This document shows, piece after piece, positions 1-6,908 of a stretch of DNA of 8,368 bases. Position 1 is the stretch's first letter, and every line of letters begins with the position of its first letter. The stretch is from Tannerella sp. (lineage in GTDB: Bacteria; Bacteroidota; Bacteroidia; Bacteroidales; Tannerellaceae), in contig JAIRYY010000095.1 of assembly GCA_031267485.1 (NCBI GenBank), positions 1-8,368 of the forward strand, in the 5' to 3' direction. Both the position numbers and the translations under genes were made by a program. Below the pieces are notes generated by a model. That model was not told where the DNA came from and did not search any database. It saw nothing but the letters and a program-made list of their open reading frames with translations.

Positions 1-227
1 ATGTCAAACAGATTTTTTTAATTAATAATCAGGCGTCCAAGCCGCCAACTGCATAAATTTTGTAAAAGTAGGATGTTTTTTTCATATAAAGCAAATTTTG
101 TCGCATTTTTTTTTATCAAGATTGCAAACCATTCACGTGGCATGGAGTGTGTTACGGTTTGCCGCGTCACATCCGCCTCTTATTTACACAATATATTATT
201 GAGCTAAACAGTTAAACTTCTTACGAT
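1..227. other. AT-rich intergenic stretch without a supported gene
   Basis: I see no credible gene here. The DNA is AT-rich with several T and A runs. A 7-bp inverted repeat, GCAAACC at 124-130 and GGTTTGC at 156-162, encloses 25 bases and could be a weak stem-loop or a protein site. An 18-codon minus-strand ORF (29-85, beginning MKKTSYFYK) exists but has no clear promoter or recognisable relative. The stretch may be the upstream region of a leftward gene lying outside the window. Confidence 0.5.
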
Positions 228-573
228 ACGGAAGAAAACCGTCACTATACGGATGAAAACCGGGCACTCCTACCATGTCAGGGAAACGCCCGGGATGAAA
301 AACGTCACTATACGGATGAAAACCGTCACGAACCGGATGAAAACGTTTTGTAATGGGATGAAAACGTTTTGTAATGGGATGAAAACGTTTTGTGACGGGA
401 TGAAAATTTTTTGTAATGGGATGAAGTCTATCTGTAATGGGATGAAGTCTATCCGTAATGGGATGAAGTCTATCCGTAATGGGATGAAGTCTATCCGTAA
501 CGTGACGGGATTCATCCCGTTACAAAAGGTTTCCATCCCGTTACAAAAGGTTTTCATCCCGTTACAAAAAAAA
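228..573. repeat. 21-bp tandem array with an internal orientation switch
   Basis: From 228 to 500 the sequence runs in an unbroken 21-bp phase of 13 units, 12 of them related. A typical unit begins TGGGATGAAAACG and ends TTTTGTAA (354-374). Early units (228-332) end in GTCACTAT or GTCACGAA, and 270-290 is the unrelated-looking one. Units at 417-500 change the middle to AAGTCTATC. After a short junction at 501-510 three more units (511-573) run in the opposite orientation, reading TTCATCCCGTTACAAAAGG. At the switch, ACGGGAT and a complementary arm form a tight hairpin (505-520). The repeat lacks stop codons, so ORFs are open on both strands (253-591 plus, 270-581 minus), giving heptapeptides such as GMKTFCN and FIPLQK. 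I read those ORFs as by-products. There are no spacers, so this is not a CRISPR array. Function is unknown. Confidence 0.9.
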
Positions 574-611
574 CCGTCCAATGCAGAATGAAGACTATTT
601 TCATTGAGGAT

Positions 612-645
612 AAAAACACTGTTAATTATTTAATAATCAAGTGTT
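612..645 (-). terminator. Probable intrinsic terminator of the TonB receptor gene
   Basis: Read on the minus strand, AACACT (645-640) pairs with AGTGTT (620-615), with further partial AT pairing inside, and a run of T follows. It lies about 50 bp beyond the receptor stop codon. The perfectly paired stem is only 6 bp and the loop is AT-rich, so strength is uncertain. Confidence 0.45.
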
Positions 646-692
646 ATGAATAATATTTCGGAGATATTAATCATTGAAAGCATATCCCTGTT

Positions 693-3116
693 TCAGAAGT
701 CGACGCTGATGCGGACGTTCAGCTGGCGGCCGGTCAGGTAGTTCGGGACGGCGTGTTGCTGGTTGTAGACGTCGGTTATCCAGTAGTATGAATTTGTATT
801 GTTGATGTCGAAGAGATTGAACATGTCCACGCCGAGCCATATATTTTTCAGATTGCGGAAGAACGGGCGGTCCATGATGGCGTCTTCCCCGCCGGCAATC
901 TGGTACGAGAAACCGATGTCCACGCGACGGTACGGGGGGAGGCGGCGCAGGTAGGATTCCCAGCCTCTGTTCGGCACCGTCACCGGCAGTCCGCCGGACA
1001 GTACGCCTTTCAGATTGACCATCGCACGCCTGTTCCACGGGAAATAGTCCTGGAAATAAAGCGAGATGTTGTACATCTGGTCATTCGGCATCGGCACGGT
1101 CAGCGCGCCGTCAATCGTCTGCCTCGAACGCATGAGCGACACGCTCAGCCAGGAATCGGCGCCGGGCACGAACTCGCCGAAAAATTTCATGTCGATGCCG
1201 GCCGCATATCCGTCGGCGCAGTTGGCGCCATAATAGCGGATTTTTACATTGTCGACCGTATAGGGATTAACGTCGTCCAGTTTCTTGTAGTATAACTCCG
1301 ATGTGAACTTGAAATTCCGCCCTACCGCCCGGAAAGTATAGTCTCCGCCCAGAATAAAGTGCATCGAACGCTGTGATTTCAGCCGGTCATTCAACCGGAC
1401 GATATGGCTCCCGGCGTCATCCTGTTCCGTGACGCGCAGCTCTTTATAAAACGGAGGCTGATAGTAGAGCCCGGTGGCAAAACGCAAAATCAGGTTCTTC
1501 CTGGAATTGGGGATAAAGCCGACGGAAGCCCTGGGGCTGATGATAAATTCCCTGTTGTAATCCCAGTAGCTGCCGCGCAGCCCGCCGATTACCGTGAACA
1601 GCCCCTTCTCCGTACGGAATTTCAGGACATCCTGAATATAGGCCGAGTAACGCCAGCTTTCCAGTTTATTGTCCGAAAACAGGTTTGAAATCACGTTCAC
1701 GGCGGCGCCCGTCTGCGGAAGGCTGTATCCGGACGAATCCCTGCTTTCCCACTCGCTGATGCGGTCGACAATATGCTCGTACTGGGCGTTCAGCCCGAAC
1801 TTGAGGGTATTCCCCGCATTTATCCCGGCGATACCGAAAACTCCCGTATTGACGACATTCGAATGAAGCCTGTTGCGGGCATGCTCGTGATAGGAGGCCA
1901 CATCAAGCGGCGAGACGACGTTTTCGGTTGTCGTGCCGGCTTCCGCCGTATTCTGGCTGTAAATGCCCGTAATGTCGTAGCTTTCCTCCTCGCGGCTGTT
2001 AAAAGCCGACGCCTGAAGGCCATACTGCACGTTTTCGTTTAGCGTGTATTTCAGGGTCAGCGCGCCAAACATCGTCTGAAAGCGGTCGCGCTCCTTCCCG
2101 TCAAAAACGACCAGGAATTTCCGGGGATTGCGGACGGTACCGTAAAGCGTCTCCCGCCGGTGAGGAATAAAATGGTAGTTGTTTATGGACAGGTTGCCCA
2201 GGAAGTCGGCTTCCAGCTTCGGCGTGAGGCGGCAGGTGATAAATGTCTGCAAATCGGTATAATCGGGATTGTACTCCGCATCGGTATCCAGCGTGCCCAG
2301 GAGGGAACGGTTGGTCTTGTAGCGCACGCCCGTCACCTGCGTGAGTCTGCCGGTCGAACTGCCCACGTACGCATGAGCGCCCATCAGGCTGGCTCCGGCC
2401 GAACCCTCCAGTTCTCTCGGCTTCTTGTAGGTAATGTCCAGCACCGAACTCATTTTGTCGCCGTACCGGGCCTCAAAGCCTCCGGCCGAAAACTGCACGT
2501 TTTCCGTCATCTCGGGATTGATGAAACTCAAGCCCTCCTGCTGCCCGGAACGTATCAGAAACGGGCGGAACACTTCCACGCCGTTGACATAGATGATATT
2601 TTCATCATAATTGCCGCCCCGGACGGAATATTGCGAACTCAGTTCATTGTTCGACGAGACGCCGGCATAAGTGACAATCAGGCTTTCGATGCTGCCGCCG
2701 GAGGGGTCGGGCAGGATTTTCAGCCGGCTTGCATCGAGCGACTGCATCATATCCGCCCGCGCCTGGTGAGCGGTGACGGAGACTTCGCCGAGTTCAAACG
2801 ACAGATGGCTCATCTTCACGTTCAGGCGCATATCCTGCGACAGTTCCGCGATAATCCGCTCCGCCCGGTTATATCCCAGGCATGAAAACAGGAGCGTCAC
2901 CGAATCGCCCCGGCTGACCGACAGGGAATAATATCCCTTCTCGTTGGTCGCCGTACCGATAACCGTCCCCCTGACGCTGACGTTGACCAGCTCAATCGGA
3001 TTTCCTTCGGCATCGCGCACGTTCCCGAAAATCTTTACCCGTTTGCCGTCCTGGGCAGACAGGCTTATGCCAAACAGTATATTACATGTAAGCGCTATTG
3101 CAATTGCACGAATCAT
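693..3116 (-). CDS. TonB-dependent outer-membrane receptor (non-SusC type)
   Basis: This 807-residue protein should be an energised outer-membrane importer: a plug inside a 22-strand barrel that binds a ligand outside and is opened by TonB. Residues 1-21 are a signal peptide (cut after SLSA). Residues 27 to about 103 are a carboxypeptidase-regulatory-like beta sandwich, common in Bacteroidetes receptors. Residues from about 118 to 255 are the plug, with RGGNYDENIIYVNG at 166-179. The rest is barrel, ending in the beta strand LNVRISVDF with a terminal Phe, as outer-membrane proteins usually do. There is no STN signalling domain, so FecA-style control is unlikely. No SusD partner is adjacent and the length is below the usual SusC size (about 1000), so a glycan role is not supported and the ligand is unknown. 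I chose the start at 3116 because it gives a proper signal peptide. An upstream ATG at 3188 would add 24 implausible residues and overlaps the promoter. Confidence 0.95.
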   Translation of the reverse strand: MIRAIAIALTCNILFGISLSAQDGKRVKIFGNVRDAEGNPIELVNVSVRGTVIGTATNEKGYYSLSVSRGDSVTLLFSCLGYNRAERIIAELSQDMRLNVKMSHLSFELGEVSVTAHQARADMMQSLDASRLKILPDPSGGSIESLIVTYAGVSSNNELSSQYSVRGGNYDENIIYVNGVEVFRPFLIRSGQQEGLSFINPEMTENVQFSAGGFEARYGDKMSSVLDITYKKPRELEGSAGASLMGAHAYVGSSTGRLTQVTGVRYKTNRSLLGTLDTDAEYNPDYTDLQTFITCRLTPKLEADFLGNLSINNYHFIPHRRETLYGTVRNPRKFLVVFDGKERDRFQTMFGALTLKYTLNENVQYGLQASAFNSREEESYDITGIYSQNTAEAGTTTENVVSPLDVASYHEHARNRLHSNVVNTGVFGIAGINAGNTLKFGLNAQYEHIVDRISEWESRDSSGYSLPQTGAAVNVISNLFSDNKLESWRYSAYIQDVLKFRTEKGLFTVIGGLRGSYWDYNREFIISPRASVGFIPNSRKNLILRFATGLYYQPPFYKELRVTEQDDAGSHIVRLNDRLKSQRSMHFILGGDYTFRAVGRNFKFTSELYYKKLDDVNPYTVDNVKIRYYGANCADGYAAGIDMKFFGEFVPGADSWLSVSLMRSRQTIDGALTVPMPNDQMYNISLYFQDYFPWNRRAMVNLKGVLSGGLPVTVPNRGWESYLRRLPPYRRVDIGFSYQIAGGEDAIMDRPFFRNLKNIWLGVDMFNLFDINNTNSYYWITDVYNQQHAVPNYLTGRQLNVRISVDF

Positions 3117-3141
3117 TTCCTTATTTTTACAGTCATAATGA

Positions 3142-3173
3142 CAAACATATATCAAACGCGAAAAAGACGCAAA
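3142..3173 (-). promoter_or_regulatory. Bacteroidales-type promoter of the TonB receptor gene
   Basis: On the minus strand TTTG (3173-3170) is followed after 20 bases by TATGTTTG (3149-3142). This matches the Bacteroidales sigma factor consensus TTTG with TAnnTTTG about 20 bp downstream. Transcription would begin near 3135, leaving a leader of about 20 bases before the ATG at 3116. AAGGAA sits just before that ATG. Confidence 0.7.
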
Positions 3174-3175
3174 GC

Positions 3176-3218
3176 GTATATCCGGCAACTGAAATTTTAT
3201 TCCTGTTACCGGATATAC
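3176..3218. promoter_or_regulatory. Inverted repeat in the divergent promoter region, candidate shared operator
   Basis: The arms are GTATATCCGGCAACTG (3176-3191) and CTGTTACCGGATATAC (3203-3218), separated by 11 AT-rich bases. The outer 10 bp are perfect inverted copies and 14 of 16 positions match overall. The left arm begins 3 bp from the minus-strand TTTG box. The right arm covers the place where the upstream box of the plus-strand promoter should lie. Because it lies between the two expected start sites it should not be transcribed, so a protein-binding site is more likely than an RNA hairpin. The regulator is unknown. Confidence 0.55.
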
Positions 3219-3230
3219 ACAGAAAAGCCC

Positions 3231-3238
3231 TATATTTG
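3231..3238 (+). promoter_or_regulatory. Bacteroidales-type -7 box ahead of the five-gene run
   Basis: TATATTTG fits the TAnnTTTG consensus exactly. The upstream TTTG box is not evident: the expected position, about 3207-3210, reads TACC. That weakness would fit a promoter that needs activation, which is inference. Transcription would start near 3245, giving a leader of about 25 bases to the ATG at 3270. Confidence 0.55.
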
Positions 3239-3269
3239 CAAAATATTTATTCGCAGAAATCTGTTTAAT

Positions 3270-4064
3270 ATGAAAAAAGCAAAAGTAATTATTTTTCTCA
3301 TCCTCACCCTGTCTCCCCCCGTCATGGCGCAGGACGGAGGCAATAAGCGGAATATTAAGATTGGAATCGAGTTCGGCGCCAATGAATACTGGGGTGAAAC
3401 CGTAAGTTCGGACAGGATTCGCGGGAATAACAGCGTGTCTTATTCCGACCGATATTATTACGATGACTATTATGGCCTGTATAAATCGTCGCAGAAGATG
3501 AATGTTTCCTATGTGGGAGCCAAGTCCGAAATCTTCTTTTTGAGAAACCGCCTGGGGATTGCGGCGGGACTACGGGTCTCGAAATATTCCGCCGCCATGA
3601 GGATTAACAACGATTATGTCCTGTGGGTGCTCGACCGGAATGACCTGGTTACGGATTATGTCAAAATCCGCAATCTTGAGCAAAACAGTTATTACCTTGG
3701 CGTCCCGCTGGAACTCCGTTTTTTCCCGAACCGGCGTGAACTGCCCTTTCAGTTATATTTTAAAATAGGGGCTGTTCTTAACTGCCGGGTCGCGACGGTT
3801 AATCAGGTGGATTTTGTCAATAACGCCATGGAGCGTTATGAAGACGAAGTCGACCGGCAGATGGCAAATCCGTCAACCTTCAGCGCTTACATCTATCCTG
3901 CAATAGGATTCAAGATAAGCCGTTATCCGTGGATTAACATGGAGGTTCATCTCGGGAACGTGATGCTGCAGACATACTCTTTTGTGGAAACAGACGCCGG
4001 ACTGGGCTTTCAGTTTTCGGTGCAAATTCCGTTAGGTAAAAATTATCCCATGGGTTCAAAATAA
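3270..4064 (+). CDS. Outer-membrane beta-barrel protein of unknown function
   Basis: This is a 264-residue secreted protein. Residues 1-20 are a classical signal peptide (MKKAKVIIFLILTL core, cut after PVMA). The mature part alternates short hydrophobic and polar strands with aromatic girdles, for example IKIGIEFGANEYWG near 29-42, YYLGVPLELRFF and FQFSVQIPL near the C-terminus. This is the pattern of the 8-strand-type outer-membrane barrels (PorT/OMP_b-brl-like) common in Bacteroidetes. A striking Tyr/Asp-rich stretch (SYSDRYYYDDYYGLY, 57-71) probably forms an external loop. An upstream in-frame ATG at 3138 would add 44 residues, but these include the promoter and lack a signal peptide, so 3270 is preferred. 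It heads the plus-strand run, lies 13 bp before a lipoprotein gene and is divergent from the TonB receptor. The specific role is unknown. Confidence 0.8.
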   Translation: MKKAKVIIFLILTLSPPVMAQDGGNKRNIKIGIEFGANEYWGETVSSDRIRGNNSVSYSDRYYYDDYYGLYKSSQKMNVSYVGAKSEIFFLRNRLGIAAGLRVSKYSAAMRINNDYVLWVLDRNDLVTDYVKIRNLEQNSYYLGVPLELRFFPNRRELPFQLYFKIGAVLNCRVATVNQVDFVNNAMERYEDEVDRQMANPSTFSAYIYPAIGFKISRYPWINMEVHLGNVMLQTYSFVETDAGLGFQFSVQIPLGKNYPMGSK

Positions 4065-4077
4065 AACTCCTCCCCCT

Positions 4078-4656
4078 ATGAAAAAATATTTCTCTCTGAC
4101 CGCAAGTTTCCTGATGCTATTCATTTCGTGCAGCGGATACAGCCTGGATGATACGGTTTTCATCCCCGACCCCGAAGATTCGAATCTGCCGGCCTATACC
4201 GAATGGGGTTACAATTCGTTCGGCGCAATTTATGAACGGGATTACTTTGTGTCCTCAAGCACGGTTGTCCCCTGCAAAATCATTTATAATGAGGGACGGC
4301 TGGAATTTTTCCTGTTAGGCCATCTCAAATATTCCGGGGACATGTCCCTGCATTTTTCTTTCCCGTCATCGCCAATGACGGACTGGCGGGATTTACTGTC
4401 GCTGCACGGGACGGTCATCGACCTGACCGGCGACGGCTGCGAAGTGGAATGGAAACATTCTGTCCGTCCGCTCCCTGGCAGTCATTTGACGTTCAGCAGG
4501 GTGCAGTTGCTGAGAGTGGACGGCGTGGAAAACCGCGTGATTCTCTCCGGCCGTTTCGATATTAAATTCCTGATGGACGGCCAACCGCAGACCCTCTCGA
4601 ACGGCCGTTTCGATTTGGGCATCAATAAAGATTTTTACAGTTATTCATTTCAATAA
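4078..4656 (+). CDS. Hypothetical lipoprotein
   Basis: The 192-residue product starts with a lipoprotein signal: basic KK, a hydrophobic core and FISC, with Cys18 as the acylated residue. SGYSLDD follows the Cys. It has an acidic pair but not the usual K-(D/E)2 surface-export signal of Bacteroidetes, so surface exposure is unclear. The mature domain (about 174 residues) looks all-beta, with repeated strand-turn patterns such as GRLEFFLLGHLKYSG and NRVILSGRFDIKFLMDG. I do not recognise a family. The gene follows the barrel gene by 13 bp, and the two are probably co-transcribed and may work together in the outer membrane, which is inference. Confidence 0.75.
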   Translation: MKKYFSLTASFLMLFISCSGYSLDDTVFIPDPEDSNLPAYTEWGYNSFGAIYERDYFVSSSTVVPCKIIYNEGRLEFFLLGHLKYSGDMSLHFSFPSSPMTDWRDLLSLHGTVIDLTGDGCEVEWKHSVRPLPGSHLTFSRVQLLRVDGVENRVILSGRFDIKFLMDGQPQTLSNGRFDLGINKDFYSYSFQ

Positions 4657-4668
4657 AAACACATCATT

Positions 4669-5217
4669 ATGAAAGATTTCGAATCGCTGGCGATCATGCG
4701 GCGCAGCACGCGCAAATTCACAAAACAGCAGATTTCACCGGAAAAGGTGCAAAAGATTTTACAGGCCGCCCTGCTCGCCCCGACATCCAAGAACTGCAAG
4801 TCGTGGGAGTTCGTTGCGGTGGAGAATAAAGACACGCTCCGGCAGCTGTCCGCATGCAAGGATGCCGGAGCCGCTTTTCTGGAAGGATGCGCGCTGGCCG
4901 TTGTCGTGACGGGCGACCGGACGAAAACCGACGCATGGGTCGAAGATGCGTCGATTGCCGCCATTTACATGCAGCTGCAGGCCGAAGACCTGGGTCTCGG
5001 CAGTTGCTGGTGTCACGTGCGCAAACGCTTTGCCGGCGAAACGGAATCGGAGCAGTACGTGCGCGACCTGCTCGAAATCCCCGACCGGTTCGGCGTTCTC
5101 TGCATCATCGGGATGGGCGTCAAGGAGCAGGAACGGAAACCGAATGACTTGTCGAAACTCACGTGGGAAAAAGTTCATATAGACCGTTTCCCGGCTGCGG
5201 ACAACCCGCTGGCCTAA
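4669..5217 (+). CDS. Nitroreductase-family FMN protein
   Basis: The 182-residue protein is the usual length of a compact nitroreductase, a homodimeric flavoenzyme that moves electrons from NAD(P)H through FMN to nitro groups, quinones or other acceptors. RRSTRKF at 11-17 is the standard FMN-phosphate motif. AALLAPTSKNCKSWEF (33-48) corresponds to the APS-x-N-x-QPW-F segment of the family, here with Lys-Ser where Gln-Pro is common. EDASIAAIYMQLQAEDLGLGSCW (92-114) is the dimer-interface helix plus the LGLGSCW signature. GMG at 148-150 is the second flavin contact. The substrate cannot be inferred. It starts 12 bp after the lipoprotein stop and 15 bp before the next gene, so it is likely in one operon. 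A 421-codon ORF on the opposite strand (4759-6024) is a shadow. Confidence 0.9.
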   Translation: MKDFESLAIMRRSTRKFTKQQISPEKVQKILQAALLAPTSKNCKSWEFVAVENKDTLRQLSACKDAGAAFLEGCALAVVVTGDRTKTDAWVEDASIAAIYMQLQAEDLGLGSCWCHVRKRFAGETESEQYVRDLLEIPDRFGVLCIIGMGVKEQERKPNDLSKLTWEKVHIDRFPAADNPLA

Positions 5218-5232
5218 GCCCGTCGCGCCGAA

Positions 5233-6027
5233 ATGAAGCTGGTAAAGGTCGTTTTCGCAGGGGCGGGCAACGTGGCCGCGCGCATGTCGCTGTCCATGAG
5301 GGAGGCCGGGTTTTCCATCCTGCAGGTCTTCAGCCGCACGGAGGAAAGCGCGCGCATGCTCGGGGAGCGGCTGGCCTGCGGCTTTACGACGGAAACGGAG
5401 GACATCCGGCCGGACGCCGACCTCTATGTCTTTTCGGTAAAAGACGACGCTCTCCCGGACATCATCGCAAAAACGCCCGCCAACAGAGGGCTGTGGCTGC
5501 ATACGGCCGGAAGCGTGCCGGCGAACGTCTTCGAGGGGTTCGCGGAACGTTACGGCGTAATCTATCCCCTGCAGACGCTGTCGAAAAACCGCGAAACGGA
5601 TTTCAGTAAAATCCCTCTGTTTGTGGAGGGGAACACCGAAGCGTGCGAAAGGGAACTCCTGCTTGTTGCGGAAAGGCTGTCGGAGTGCGTCCGCACGATG
5701 TCTTCCGAAAATCGGAGGTATCTTCATCTGGCAGCCGTCTTCGCCTGCAATTTCAGCAACCACATGTACGGCATCGCGACGCGGATACTCGAAGAACGGG
5801 GCATCGACCGGCAGGTTCTGCAGCCGCTGATCGACGAAACGGCAAACAAACTGCACGCGATGCCTCCCGGCGAGGCGCAGACAGGCCCGGCCGTCCGGTA
5901 CGACCGCAGTGTCATGGACCGTCATCTGGCGATGCTGAACGATTCCGATATACGCACACTCTACGAACTCATAAGCCGCAGCATCCATATTATTAATCAT
6001 CGGGGGATGCCCCCTGTCAATCACTAA
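5233..6027 (+). CDS. Rossmann-like and DUF2520 domain protein
   Basis: The 264-residue protein belongs to the family annotated as Rossmann-like plus DUF2520, related in fold to pyrroline-5-carboxylate reductase and F420-dependent NADP oxidoreductases. The N-terminal nucleotide-binding half has GAGNVA at 10-15 after the first beta strand. VFSRT at 32-36 places a Ser-Arg pair at the end of the second strand, which favours NADP(H). HTAGSVP follows at 90-96 and YGVIYPLQTLS at 107-117. The C-terminal helical half carries AAVFACNFSNHMY (167-179) and TGPAVRYD, which are DUF2520 hallmarks. The reaction is not established for the family. It ends 3 bp before the phosphatase gene, implying translational coupling. 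The length is normal and I see no defect. Confidence 0.88.
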   Translation: MKLVKVVFAGAGNVAARMSLSMREAGFSILQVFSRTEESARMLGERLACGFTTETEDIRPDADLYVFSVKDDALPDIIAKTPANRGLWLHTAGSVPANVFEGFAERYGVIYPLQTLSKNRETDFSKIPLFVEGNTEACERELLLVAERLSECVRTMSSENRRYLHLAAVFACNFSNHMYGIATRILEERGIDRQVLQPLIDETANKLHAMPPGEAQTGPAVRYDRSVMDRHLAMLNDSDIRTLYELISRSIHIINHRGMPPVNH

Positions 6028-6030
6028 GTT

Positions 6031-6546
6031 ATGATAAATTACGATTTGAAAAGAATAAAAGCATTTGTTTTTGACGTGGACGGCGTACTGTCGTCAAACA
6101 CCATCTCGCTCGCAACAAATGGAGACCCGATGCGTACGGCGAACATAAAGGACGGATACGCGCTGCAACTGGCCGTAAAAAAGGGCTTTGAAGTGGGAAT
6201 CATAACCGGCGGATACTCCGAAGCGGTCAGAATCCGGTACGAACGTCTGGGCATCCGGCATATTTACATGCAAAGCTGCGTCAAACTGAGGGATTATGAA
6301 GATTTCCTTGTCAAGACCGGCCTGAACGACGGCGAGGTGATGTACTGCGGCGACGACCTCCCGGATTACGAGGTCATGAGCTGCGTCGGACTGCCGGTCG
6401 CTCCCGCCGATGCGGCCCCCGAAATAAAACAGCTCGCGCGATACGTTTCCCCCGTCGGCGGCGGCCGTGGCGTCGCCCGGGACATCATAGAACAGACAAT
6501 GAAAATCCAGGGCCTGTGGATGGCGGACGAAGCCTTTGGATGGTGA
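6031..6546 (+). CDS. kdsC: KdsC-type HAD phosphatase (KDO 8-phosphate phosphatase)
   Basis: The 171-residue, cap-less HAD phosphatase probably hydrolyses 3-deoxy-D-manno-octulosonate 8-phosphate to KDO and phosphate in the cytosol, a step of lipopolysaccharide core synthesis. All HAD motifs are present: FDVDGVL at 14-20 with nucleophile Asp15 and acid/base Asp17, IITGG at 57-61 with Thr59, Lys85, and [10 protein letters not shown] at 107-116 supplying the metal ligands. [11 protein letters not shown] near the C-terminus matches the tail loop that reaches the neighbouring subunit's active site in KdsC tetramers. The C-terminus [14 protein letters not shown] looks complete. A close relative with another nine-carbon sugar phosphate substrate (KDN-9-P type) cannot be excluded by sequence alone. 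It is the last gene of the run, with a heptamer repeat tract beginning straight after its TGA. Confidence 0.85.
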   Translation: MINYDLKRIKAFVFDVDGVLSSNTISLATNGDPMRTANIKDGYALQLAVKKGFEVGIITGGYSEAVRIRYERLGIRHIYMQSCVKLRDYEDFLVKTGLNDGEVMYCGDDLPDYEVMSCVGLPVAPADAAPEIKQLARYVSPVGGGRGVARDIIEQTMKIQGLWMADEAFGW

Positions 6547-6720
6547 GTTAGTGATTAATGATTAGTGATTAGTGGTTAATGGTTAGTGATTAGTGATTAG
6601 TGATTAATGGTTAGTGATTAATGGTTAATGATTAATGGTTAATGGTTGGTGATTAATGATTAATGATTAATGGTTAATGGTTAATGATTAATGGTTAATG
6701 ATTAATGGTTAATGATTAAT
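6546..6720. repeat. Heptamer tandem repeat (GRTTARTn, 24 clean copies)
   Basis: From 6553 to 6720 there are 24 uninterrupted 7-bp units, preceded by one degenerate unit that abuts the kdsC stop. The units are GATTAAT, GGTTAAT, GATTAGT, GGTTAGT and one GGTTGGT. Every difference is an A/G change at position 2, 5 or 6. GATTAGT/GGTTAGT forms occur only among units 2-9, with GGTTGGT at unit 14. Units 15-24 all end in AAT. Because 7 is not a multiple of 3, stops occur in all frames and no protein can run through it. Confidence 0.95.
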
Positions 6721-6746
6721 GTAGGGGCGTCCCTTGTGGGCGCCCT
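6721..6746. repeat. GTAGGGGCG-type hairpin repeat
   Basis: GGGCGTCCC and GGGCGCCC pair over 8 bp with one bulged T around a TTGT loop. Elements opening with GTAGGGGCG are, as I recall, frequent intergenic hairpins in several bacterial phyla. It lies inside the heptamer tract: related units (GATTGAT GATTAAC) resume at 6751-6764. There is no T-run behind it, so it is a poor terminator. Confidence 0.55.
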
Positions 6747-6779
6747 TCGTGATTGATGATTAACGTGAGTTCGATGTAA

Positions 6780-6908
6780 GGGGCTGTCTCAAAAGTCCCA
6801 ATTCGTCATTGTAAGGAGGAACGACGAAGCAATCGCCGATACATGCAGGGATTGCTTCGTCGTTCCTCCTCGCTGGTGACGGCGGGATTCGGCTTTTGAA
6901 ACAGCCTC
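6780..6908. mobile_element. MITE-like element with GGGGCTGTCTCAAAAG ends
   Basis: The 129-bp element is bounded by GGGGCTGTCTCAAAAG (6780-6795) and CTTTTGAAACAGCCTC (6893-6908), which are imperfect inverted copies resembling insertion-sequence ends. Inside, 6814-6834 and 6850-6870 are perfect 21-bp inverted arms around a 15-base loop (AGGAGGAACGACGAAG core). There is no transposase. I see no clear target-site duplication. The internal hairpin is of the 'CGTCATTGCGAGGAGGAACGA' type that recurs in many bacterial genomes and may be a separate repeat nested in the ends. Confidence 0.65.

Noticed and set aside
29..85. 18-codon minus ORF beginning MKKTSYFYK
   Set aside because: It has no clear promoter or family and is too short to support. 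It could be chance in AT-rich DNA.
228..573. CRISPR array
   Set aside because: The units are contiguous with no spacers, the period is 21 bp, and no cas gene is present. The same holds for 7640-7744.
253..591. 112-codon plus ORF and 103-codon minus ORF over the first 21-bp array
   Set aside because: They follow from a stop-free repeat present in both orientations. They have no promoter, ribosome site or domain, and both cannot be primary. Kept as a finding only.
2160..2885. 241-codon plus ORF inside the TonB receptor gene
   Set aside because: It is antisense to a clearly recognisable plug and barrel. Its translation has no motif and is a shadow of biased codon use.
3138..3269. Upstream start for the beta-barrel gene (and 3188 for the receptor)
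   Set aside because: Both extensions would place promoter and inverted-repeat DNA in coding sequence and bury the signal peptide inside the protein.
4759..6024. 421-codon minus ORF opposite the nitroreductase and DUF2520 genes
   Set aside because: It is long, but both plus-strand frames carry clear family motifs, and the antisense translation is rich in Arg, His and Gly with no recognisable domain.
6721..6750. Terminator for the kdsC operon
   Set aside because: The hairpin lacks a T-run and begins 175 bp after the stop codon. It is better explained as a dispersed repeat.
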